Shown here: piece after piece, positions 12,301 through 21,989 of the stretch
How the letters are laid out: every line of letters begins with the position of its first letter
Numbering within the stretch: the stretch's first letter is position 1
NCBI GenBank assembly: GCA_914767715.1
Contig: OU612073.1
Span: 20,770,001-20,834,000, forward strand
Reading direction: 5' to 3'
DNA length: 64,000 bases
Source: Membranipora membranacea
Taxonomy: Eukaryota > Bryozoa > Gymnolaemata > Cheilostomatida > Membraniporidae
The notes under the pieces: generated by a model
Database searches by the model: none
The model's input: the letters and a program-made list of their open reading frames with translations, nothing else
Told to the model about the DNA's origin: nothing
Position numbers and translations under genes: made by a program

Positions 12301-13498
12301 CGGTACTTTTCAGATCTGTGAACTCAATGAAGGAAATAGCATCTGTAAGTCAGCTAGCAGTCAATGTTTTCTGCTAAAAATGCTATATCAATTGTTAATA
12401 ACTTTTTGCATTAACAAGAATTTTAACAAAGCTTGCCGTTTTGTATTACAGTAAAAGGCGGGCCTCCGGTGCACTGACCAAGGATGAATATAATAGAAAT
12501 TCAGTAGTTAATAATTCATACGGTGATCCAAAGCCTGAAATACACAGAAATCTAGATATGACAGCAATGACTATAAATGCTACTACATTCCTAGATGAAA
12601 ATAGTCCGACAAATGAAAACGGGTAAGTTTGTGCGCGATTAGTCAATAATAAGTGGCGTATGGCCCCAGAACATAAACCTACAAAATATATCAACACGCT
12701 TTCATCGAGCATTTATCCCCAACTCCCCTTACTGATGATTTGAAATCCTGACCGCCGCATTCTGCCCACACTTTAGTTAAGGAAACACAACTCCCTCAGC
12801 AAGCATTTGTATCACACCTTCTTATTGTTGTAATCATAACTTGCCAAAGAGCTCCTCCTACATCGCCACATGTTTTGGTTCAGTTTAGGTATGCCTCAGA
12901 TGACTCAGATGACAAAGTTTCTGATTTTATTATTGTTTTATCTGACTGGTCTTTCTTTATGTTCAGGACTCCCGATCCTGGATATGAAGCTGTGGGAACA
13001 CCAGAGACTGAAACAGAACCGATTAATAGTGCTTATGATAACTCAGCATTTATAACTGAAGATGAGACTCCTGGCTCCTCACTCTACCACACACTCTCTG
13101 AGACGAGACCCGAGTCTCAGCTTATATCTCCAGAGAATGAGCAAAATGTGCAAACTAAGCAAGAGGATTACCTCAAACCTGAGACGAAGGTAGACACGGA
13201 GCAGGAAGCAGAGACCACCTCTCAGCAAGCAGAAGAGAACCATTACGAGGATATCGGAACACCTCGAGCTAAAGAGAACACAACTGCAACTACGCCAACT
13301 AGTCACCAGGATGAAGACAACCCAGAAAATCTAGAAAATACCCAAATTGATGACGTCCCAGAAGACAATACAGAGGATAACAGCGCAGTGAATGAGGTAG
13401 CAGATGAATATTCTGTAATCAACAAGTCCAGATCATCTGATAAACCATCTGATGATGATCAAATCCGTGAAAGGGAAAATATCGTTACTGAATTGTAG
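9323..13498 (+). CDS. Orphan type I single-pass membrane protein
   Basis: Eight exons join in frame: 9323-9398, 9609-9696, 10143-10254, 11086-11251, 11539-11637, 11890-11977, 12452-12622 and 12967-13498 (stop TAG). The product is 443 residues. Residues 1-21 are a signal peptide (MELFQLISLGVLMIIAKC). The ectodomain (about 22-182) is small, with few cysteines (one cluster reads DWCSCTLC) and N-glycosylation sites such as NST and NNT; I recognise no domain. Residues about 183-206 are the membrane segment, followed by Lys/Arg (KLRSKRR), which fits a type I topology. The tail of about 236 residues is acidic and carries tyrosine motifs: AYDNS (YxN), LYHTL, HYEDI (Src-SH2-like) and EYSVI (ITIM-like). 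A receptor signalling through SH2 proteins is a fair inference, not a demonstrated function. Exon 3 is spliced from a minisatellite. AATAAA lies at 13786, 288 bases after the stop. Confidence 0.75.
10044..10142 (+). repeat. 19-bp minisatellite ending in a splice acceptor
   Basis: Units of the form atagagttatatgttattt start at 10044, 10063, 10082, 10101 and 10120. A sixth partial copy supplies the 'tttatag' acceptor of the exon at 10143. Each unit boundary therefore repeats an acceptor-like tttatag. Confidence 0.85.
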
Positions 13499-13768
13499 CT
13501 GAGAATCCAGTCATTGATATATTAATATATGATAAAGCTTCTTCCGTGACATGACAGCGGCTTGGGTTTCTTTTTAGCCCTTCTTTCCTCTGACTTTGTC
13601 TGGATTTTACCTGAATGTCAAACATTCATTGATTTTCAGTAAATCTGTCTATGACTAATCATTTTTCTACTAAATTCACTACATTATTTTAATGCAAGCT
13701 TATTTTTCATCTCTTCTGCCGTCCGAGACCAAAAGATTTATACTTCATTCATATTATGACATAGATAT

Positions 13769-13791
13769 TTTATTGTGAAATTAGAAATAAA
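13769..13791. terminator. Facing poly(A) signals of two convergent genes
   Basis: TTTATT at 13769-13774 reads AATAAA on the minus strand, for the protease gene. AATAAA at 13786-13791 serves the plus-strand membrane-protein gene. The genes converge here, with stop codons at 13498 and 14363, so their 3' UTRs probably overlap. Only the hexamers are seen; use is inferred. Confidence 0.5.
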
Positions 13792-14362
13792 GTAACGCAC
13801 TACTTTGATTTTATGCGAGCTATGCACTGCTATGGCCTACAATATACATAATCTATATATTTAATCTGTGGTCATGTTAAACATTTTGTGTGAGGTTATG
13901 TGGATTGAATCGAAGAAAGAGGTCATATTTACAGTGAAATATAAATGAAAAGAATAAGATCACATTTCAAGTGATAGCACCAATATAATCAAATAAGAGA
14001 GGGAAAAAATTTGATGGCAACAGTGGAGAGTAGTACATTTTGCACTAGAGAATCTAATTCATATGAATATTTAAGGTGTACCAATGTCAAATACGATGTA
14101 CATAAGTGGAATCAATGAACTAAACCTTAGTTCATTGGTGGAATTGTTGAAATGATTGACGAAATCAAAACTCATTGACAAAAAGTAGAAAGCCTTCTGC
14201 AAGCTGTCGGATAACTTTAGATTTGACTATTTTTGCAATTAGTACATTCAAACATTGAGATAAATAATTTCATAAATTAGACTCTGGTAAAGAGTATGAT
14301 ACATAGGAACATATCCTCGACCAGATAATCCCAGAGTTGTTCTATCTGGTTTTAATCAGTGT

Positions 14363-17300
14363 TTAGCGTAGCTGAAGCCACAGGAGTTTTACTCTCCTGA
14401 CATCCATGGCTACCACTTGTCCTCCGATCTGCTCGACTGTGTCCAGATTAAATATACTGCAGTCTCCCGGTTTACCACCTTTGAAAATGTAAAATTTATA
14501 AGACAATAGTTCACATACTTTTTTGTGGAATCAACTTGTTAAATTGAATTAACTCTTCTCATGGAATTGAAGGTACATCTGAATTTGTTCAAGAACATAA
14601 TGATTGAAATGGATTCAACAAGAAATACCCAGGCATGTAGCGACCTGCTCAAAGTGCACACCTGGCATAGAATACTTGAGGATTCCTTGTTTCAAATATT
14701 ACCACATTAACTTATATAAAGAAATTTAGTTGGATTGAAATTAACAACTCACCAGAGGTACTCTGTGCCCTGTCACACAAGGTGTATATATATCCTGTAT
14801 TCAGGTTCAGTTCTCTAAGTAAGCCTCCATCGTTTAGTATTACAGTTTGATCATTTACAACGACTAGTGATGTCATCAGCCCATTAGCTGTTGCCTCCCT
14901 TGTCATTATACTGCCACTTGCTCCGTTACCTCTAGGGAGGCTGGCTACGCTTCGTATAGTCGGAATCGAGCTCAGAAAACTCGAAGACACCTGAGACAAG
15001 ATCAAATGAGTGATCTTACATTCAGTTGTTGTTACTAGAGATTGGTAACAAACAAAAAATGATTTTTTAAATCATGAGAGATGGTTACCAAACAAGGGAA
15101 ATAACCATTCACAATTGTTAGGCATGAAGGAACAAGAATTTTGGTGATTCTTACCCTATAGATATAAGAAGTTGTCTCATCATTCCCTGCGAGGTATATA
15201 TTATTTACTCCACTACATTGCATAGCCTCGAATATAATATGTTTGGGTAGATTAGCATAGGTGGTCACTGACCCACTGTAAACATCAATCCTTCTGATCA
15301 TTGAGTTTCCTCCGTCTAATATGAAGTGATTTCCTGTGAAAGTAAAACAACTATGTTATAAATCAAGGAGACAATGATGTGTAATCATAGCCACAATGTT
15401 TGAATGCATTTGTCACATCCTTTTTTGAAAGCTGCCCAACAGATGTAGCACGACTAAAAGGCCCCGTTCCGTCCCAAAGCATTAAGATTGAGGCGCCTCA
15501 CAGCTAAATAATGTAGGATTCCAAATACTGTTAGGAGATTCGAATTTGTCTACTCTTTGAGCATGTGCATGCAACTTTGAGACATATTTTTTGAATTTCA
15601 TCTGTACCTTGAAGGACACACATGTCCACAGGGGAAGAAAAGCTAGCACCAAGTTTTCGCCCATCAAGGTATCCAGGGACTCCGCAACTCCCAGCAAACA
15701 CGGTTATATCTACAAAAAATACATAAATGTCTATCATAACAGAGCGCTAGTAGTGAAGTCAATATAGTCAACAAATTGAGAGGACATACTATCCCTAGAT
15801 AACCCTGTAACAATGTGTTTTACTATTTTTTGTAACAAGGGGGCATCCAAAATAGGTTATGTTACATATGCTAACCTGAGTTGAGTATAGAGTAAATACA
15901 ATGCTTGGTCTCATCTACCACATACACAGAACTCCCTGAGGTAAGTATCTTAGAAGGCACACCGTCCTTGAAAAACTTGGAGGCTGTAAATGAAACATTT
16001 AGACAAAGTCAATACACATATTCACACTCTGAATTCTCACATAAAACATGACATCTTCTCGGCCTATTGGCTAAGATCAATGTGTCACTGCCAATGGCCG
16101 ATTAATGCCAGTTCAGTTTTGTCAGCTCGCTGCACACTTATGATTAGGAGGTCCTCTATGGCCTCACCTCTAGGATGCATTCTAGTTTCCTAGGATGTAT
16201 CACATTCTCAGTATGAGGATTAGGGCACCTTGCATCCCTCTTTAGGGGCAGCCCAATCTTCTGCTTCTTAGCAAACAGCATAAAACATGACATGTATGAA
16301 TGTATATATTATATATATATACATAATATGGTACATGCTGGAAAGGATTTACTTTTTTCAAACCTATACTGTCTTTTTAAGGCCTTTGTTTGGTAAAATA
16401 TATTGTAGATAGTGGAAGGATAATATTTCTAAGTCTTGCTTAACTTATAGACACTTTTTCAATAATCGCCAATAAACACAGTAATAAGACATTCCCCACT
16501 TCCACTTTACGAGACTACAGCCTTACAAGATTATAGTGGAAGTAACAGATTAGTTTTACCTGCCTTGTACCTCCTATAGAAGGATACCATACTTTCATAT
16601 GTATAATATCATCTATGGCTTTGGTATAGCTTTTTCGCAAGTCCAATTCACAAGACAAGGGCAAAGACAAAGAAAATTTGCGAGAACCAACAGAAAATTT
16701 CTTCTCATGCAAAGAGAATTTGCAAGGATGATCTGTTATAATCATGTATTATTATAATCAGAGGATTGTCATTATTAAAGTTGCATACCTTGTTCTTTGA
16801 GTTGTGTTCTTTGGTTCCAAATTGTGGCTAAAAAATAAGGAATATAGGATACATGATAGTGGAAACATACACACAATAAATGTGGTTCCTCTTCCTCAAG
16901 CTCAAAAGCTTTCAAACTTGATGAAGTGAATCTAAGAATGCATCATGATGGGCTACGCACACTTAAGAACCTGGTCTGCCAGGTGTTAGAAATCATATAT
17001 ACCCAAAGTCTTTGGCACGCTGGGGTAATTTGTACTGACAATAAATCTATGATTTTTTTTCTAAATAATAAATATCTTTGCTCAATTCATTGACAGAATC
17101 AAAGGTAAACCACTATTGATCTCAATTGCTGATTGCTATTTCAAAATATTTCTTGTAATAGTCAACATGGCTGAAAGCCTAATGGTTGCCAGATTTGGAA
17201 TCTCAATGATCCATTACATATATCTACCAAGTTGTGTGATTCTGCTGCAAGTGATAAGATTTAGGTAGCAATACCTGATGGATATTAAAAACAAAATTTT

Positions 17301-20300
17301 TTGGTAAAAAAATCCAAAGTTGACTTCTGAGAACAATGTACAGGGTCAGAGTGTATGGTTTCTGGATTATAAATAGTTTATATTCTGATATACCTTCTGC
17401 CGCCAGCATAGGCTGGCCATGTTTTGTATCGACAAGTTCTAGATTGCGTCTTCGGCCCATGATGAGAAATCTATTACTCATCCCAAAGGGTGCTGGATAC
17501 CAGGAGAGCTGGCCATTCCAGTCCCGGGTTTGTGACATCTGTATCAGTTCCGTATTGACCAGGTTGGTGACTGAGAGGTAAGCATTAGCTGGTATAACAG
17601 CATCTAGTGGCGTGATAGAAGGAAGCGCTAATGGAGCATCAGCTGGTGGTGCCGGGGTTGTGGCAGCGGTGGTGGAGATATCAGATGAGGTGGTAGAAGC
17701 TAATCCGAACGAAGTAACGGAACGAGCAACATCTGTTATTGGTAGAGCAGTGGAAGATGGTACATTTACAATATTTTGCTCGCCGTCTATGCTCCCACCA
17801 AGATTCTGAAATGTAGCTAGATTAATTGGCACCAATCCAAATTGTGTTTGAAGGTAGTATTGTGTCTGCGGTTGCACATACAAAATTGTTTGTTGATTGT
17901 TAACTTGGTTTCGGTTGTTTGAAAGTCTTTGGTTTTGATTGTTTCTCTGCCTTGAGGTAGGGTTGTTGACGTTTGTTTGTGGTTGATTTGCCACATTTGG
18001 TGTATTTGCATTGCGCTGTTGCTGCTTTTGCCTGTTTGTGGATTGGGGCTGTCTTTGTTGGTTTGTGGTTTGTGTCTGTTGCTGTTTTTGTTGGTTTGTG
18101 GTTTGTGACTGTTGCTGTTTTTGTTGGTTTTTGGTTTGTGTCTGTTGCTGTTTTAGTTGGTTTATAGTTTGTGGCTGTTGGGAAGGGCTAATCTCAACAT
18201 CAGACATGAGTTGACTGACTACATTTGCCGCAAGAGTGGGTTGTCCAAACAGCTGTCTGAATTTGGTGATGTCTTTGCGAGAGAACATTTGGTTACCGGC
18301 GGTGAGTCTGGGATACATGATAGACTTGGGATTGTTTGTGTGAGGAATTCCCATAGCATGACCCATCTCATGTTGTACTACAGCCTCAAAATTTGGCCCT
18401 GTAAACAGAAAAGCATTATCAAGAGGTATACAAGAAGCACAACATAACTCATAACTAATAATGCAATTGGCATAGGCGATTGTGTATAGATTTCAACAAT
18501 GACAGAATAGGTGGACTCAATGCCCCATACCTGCATTAGCGGATGAGCCCGAGCCTGAGAGCAGCCCAGTCGAGTCATTTTTACAAAATTTTGAACCTCT
18601 GTACTTTACACCTTTCCTCAAACAATGCACAATGTAGTTTGGTAAGTTTTCATTTCTTCTCTTACAGAGAACACCATGACCCTCTTACAATCGCCTCAAT
18701 ATCAGTACTCTGTTTTTCTCTTACCTTTGCCGTTGGGTTTAAGAAAGTCCCAGTTTTCCTTGGTATCAAAAACAATCAAGCCAGTTGGTGGAAAGTATGC
18801 TCGACCCAAAGTACTCCACGGTACGTCTATCACTTCGAATGTGAACTGCAGGGTACCTCTCTGAGAGTTCGCAGCAGGAGTTATCTTAATACCTGACAAT
18901 GTCTCCCATCGCTAGAAGCATGAAAAATATTGATGAATATACGGATGTTTGTCAAAGCCTGAAAAAATGGATATGTCTATTACCTGCGGATATAAGTCTT
19001 AACTTTGCCAGTCGCAACTTTCCAATTAGTAAAGAATGTTCATGTTATTATTTTTCTTCAATTTTCATTTTGTGAGACCAACCTTGATAACTTTCTGTAT
19101 GATAGCTATCACCTTTTGTCTGTCATACTTTGCTGGCATCGTACCAACGCTGTATGTGATAGCATCTTTGTTCCACAGCTTCTTCAGCTTATCTGAAGAA
19201 AAAATAAAAACGGATGAGGCATTTCTTCTGCGAATTTGAGACAATTTGGTTGCCCCTATTCATTTGTAATCGTATTAACCATCAAGCCTGATTATATAAG
19301 AAACAGCTATAGCTATAGCTATTTATTGAACAAAATACCATTTATCCATATCTATCAATATGGTATACAACAGAATAAAATTTTGATATATTGTTTCATG
19401 TCTTCTTATATAATATTATTTAAACAATAAAAAAATTGGGTTAAGATGACTTTATTAGTATTCCCGATTTTTTTCTCCAAATCATTTATATTGTTCTATT
19501 TATTATTATTACTCCAGATATATGACTCTACTCTGACTTACCATCAAAATAACCGATGACTTGGTTAGTTATCTGGTTTGTAATAGTTCTCACTTGGCTT
19601 ACAAAATTTCTCCCGTTACCACCGGTTACGTCAGCAAAGATTGGGCTTATCTCCTCATCATTATCTGGGTTACCACATCGAGAAGATAATATCTCCTCAA
19701 TGGTCGCATCATCCAGAGTGCCTAAAATATGATGAATATATTATTATGCTGTGTTTGTTTCTATATTCCTGTTTCATTTATGGTAAAAATGATAATATTT
19801 GAATGATGACAATAGTGTGAACTAAAAAGGGTACTCTGGTTAAAATAATTCATATATAAAGTAAAAAAGCTATTGGCGCGTTTTTCAGTTTTAGCTTTCA
19901 ACGCATACCTACAATTTAAAAAAAAAACTTGGATGAACATGCATCCTAAAGATCAAAGTGGATTGCTGGCAAAGCTGAACATGTGAGATACCGTTTTAAA
20001 ATGTGAAACGTTAGGGTTAAAATTTACAGCATGGAGCATATTATATCACATCTAAAACTTACCTGTAATTTCAAGATGATGTACTTCTTGGAACTGCTTT
20101 AGTGGTTGGTTTATCATCTGCCAAAGCTGAATGTTGGTTTTACTGTCTAAATCCATATTGGAAGCTAAATAACCAAACTCTTGGAGATAACCAGCAGCGT
20201 ACCGAACTCCTTCCTCAGTCTGAGCAAATTGTCGTCTATCCTCTCTCATTGGCCGGCTATCACCAGAGGTCATCAGAGGTGATCCCCCAACCAGCACCAA

Positions 20301-20339
20301 ACATGTCAGCAGATGTGATAGCACTAAGGTAATCAACAT
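14363..20339 (-). CDS. Secreted matrixin (MMP) with C-terminal NHL-type propeller
   Basis: Twelve exons join in frame: 20063-20339, 19542-19721, 19083-19192, 18725-18911, 18531-18554, 17394-18398, 16789-16827, 15876-15983, 15608-15709, 15155-15333, 14753-14990 and 14363-14478. The product is 854 residues. In order it has a signal peptide (MLITLVLSHLLTCLVLVGG) and a prodomain with the cysteine-switch motif SSRCGNPD (Cys108). The catalytic domain follows, with HEMGHAMGIPH (His269, Glu270, His273, His279) and the Met-turn SIMYP (Met287). A Q/N-rich linker covers about 331-430, then a Thr/Pro-rich stretch. The C-terminus is a beta-propeller in NHL style: DITVFAGSCGVPGYLDG then ASFSSPVDMCVLQG and GNSMIRRIDV. 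MMPs normally carry a four-bladed hemopexin propeller; none is visible here. All catalytic zinc ligands and the latency Cys are present, so an active, autoinhibited extracellular endopeptidase is expected. No furin RxKR site is evident. The start codon is the ATG directly before the hydrophobic signal. Confidence 0.9.
16055..16278 (+). mobile_element. U2 snRNA-headed retroposed element
   Basis: The element opens with ttctcggcctattggctaag and runs on as atcaa, matching the highly conserved 5' end of U2 snRNA (CTTCTCGGCCTTTTGGCTAAG, then ATCAA). After about 30 bases the U2 match stops and the rest is unrelated. The unit is flanked by a perfect 15-bp direct repeat, cataaaacatgacat, at 16040-16054 and 16279-16293. 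This is the mark of LINE-mediated insertion. It lies in the protease intron between exons 7 and 8, antisense to that gene. It is either a SINE with a U2-derived head or a chimeric snRNA retropseudogene. It is too short and too diverged downstream to be a working U2 gene. Confidence 0.75.
18058..18165 (-). repeat. 33-bp coding repeat in the protease linker
   Basis: Within exon 6 of the protease, an 11-residue unit KQQQTQTKNQQ is repeated about three times with small changes (KQQQSQTTNQQ, KQQQTQTTNQQ), then decays into further Gln/Asn-rich sequence. On the plus strand it reads as a gt-rich minisatellite, which explains the spurious Val/Cys/Trp-rich open frames there. Confidence 0.85.
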
Positions 20340-21989
20340 GGTAAAGACAAACAAAATATCTCAATGTGTCTGAAAAGATTGTTGTGAGAGTTTACCAATG
20401 CTTTCACACTAACACTGATTCTGTCTTCTATCAGAAGTTTCTCCCTTGGAACAGAAGCAAGAGACAATGTAACAATGGCTTCTCGATGTTGATGTTGGGG
20501 CTTTTTGTAGTAGAATTATTTGGCAAGGAACAAAGATTCAGTGTGCCACAATGATTTATGAGTTTCCTAATCCATACCCTGGCACACTTCAGACGAGAAC
20601 CCTTTGTACTCCTGTAGATGTTGGCAGGGTATTTTAAAACCGACGGCAATAATCACAATAAATCCATTGCTAAATACAGACTAACCAATCAGATTGTCCA
20701 AGGGAAGGAGATATAAATGACATCACTGTTTGGTGGTTTGTGGGTGTCGCATTATCCAACATTCTCCCAGATACATTAAAAAATTTGTTCGATCATGTTA
20801 TGCATAAGCACTTTAGCATCCCTTGTGGACATCCTTTATTTTGTGAAGGATGGCAAAATAATTAGTGGCTTAAGCTATTAATGGAAAGCAGATTGGGCTT
20901 TAGCCTGCAAAGATTACCTTAATGCTTCCGAAAAAAAGGTCCTCAGCCACACTAAGCATTCCTGTTTATTTATAGATAGAATTTCTTTGCATTTATTGCA
21001 CCCAATCATGCCATAAACAACCACTCTGATAAGTCGAAAGAAATCTTCGGTCAGATTTATGGGAGCTAGGAGGAAATCTAGTTGAGATTATAGCATCCCA
21101 CACCTCTTGAATTTGGCTGACAGCGGAAGCCCATAAGTGATATTGTATCTTTTTTGCAACTTCCACAGTATCTGAATACTTTCAAAATCAGTAACATAAT
21201 ATTTTAAAAACAAATAATATTAATGCTTGAATATTCTGTTGCTTTGTTTAGCTTATATTTTATTTCTTTGCTGACACCACTACCAGCAATATTGTGTAGG
21301 TAGAGGGAAGTAGAGCAGAATTTACAATTGTTATACAAAACACGGCAATCATATAAGTATAAATGTTGCCAAAGTAAGATAGAGCCTTTTCCCCTATAGA
21401 TGTAATAGTACATTTCATGATTTGATATGCTGCCACTATAGTTATGACAGTTTAAGTTTATTGCAGGCGTCAACTAAGCAGAATAGCAGGTTATTTTTAC
21501 CACTGACATGAAGTGACTGGACTGACGTGACTGCGCACATCCCAACCATGACATATTCTTATTTGCATACAGCAAAGACGTAATCCTACCACTGAACTAT
21601 CATGTCATCATGTCATTGTTATCAATAAGCCACCTGACCCATATTTTAGTTCAGGATGTATTTCACCACATAATTCCTCACAGGAGTCTCTGTTGTGACA
21701 TCGAGGAGCAAAGAGAAAAAGAAGAACTGCATCTCACAACCACAGCGGTCACAAAACATGATCATCAATTATGAATACCGATACAAATAATAAAATAATA
21801 CATAAGGTTTGGTGGTGGTTTTGATAAGTCTAAAATAATTATCACAGTATTATGAATAAGAGAGCCCAATTAATGGAAAAAATCAGAGGACGGAATATCT
21901 GGACCTGTTAGAAGCTGTTCCCTACGTCAGAGGAAGAGCACGTCTGGATGAATTTAAAATGAGTTGAGTTAGATATATAGCCTAAGGCC
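20340..21989. other. Intergenic spacer between DNAI4 and the protease
   Basis: Both neighbours read on the minus strand, so this holds the DNAI4 3' UTR and the protease promoter. No open frame looks coding, and no repeat or clear polyadenylation hexamer close to the DNAI4 stop could be identified. Confidence 0.4.

Noticed and set aside
17973-18214. Plus-strand Val/Cys/Trp-rich open frames resembling membrane proteins
   Set aside because: They are the antisense reading of the Gln/Asn repeat in protease exon 6.
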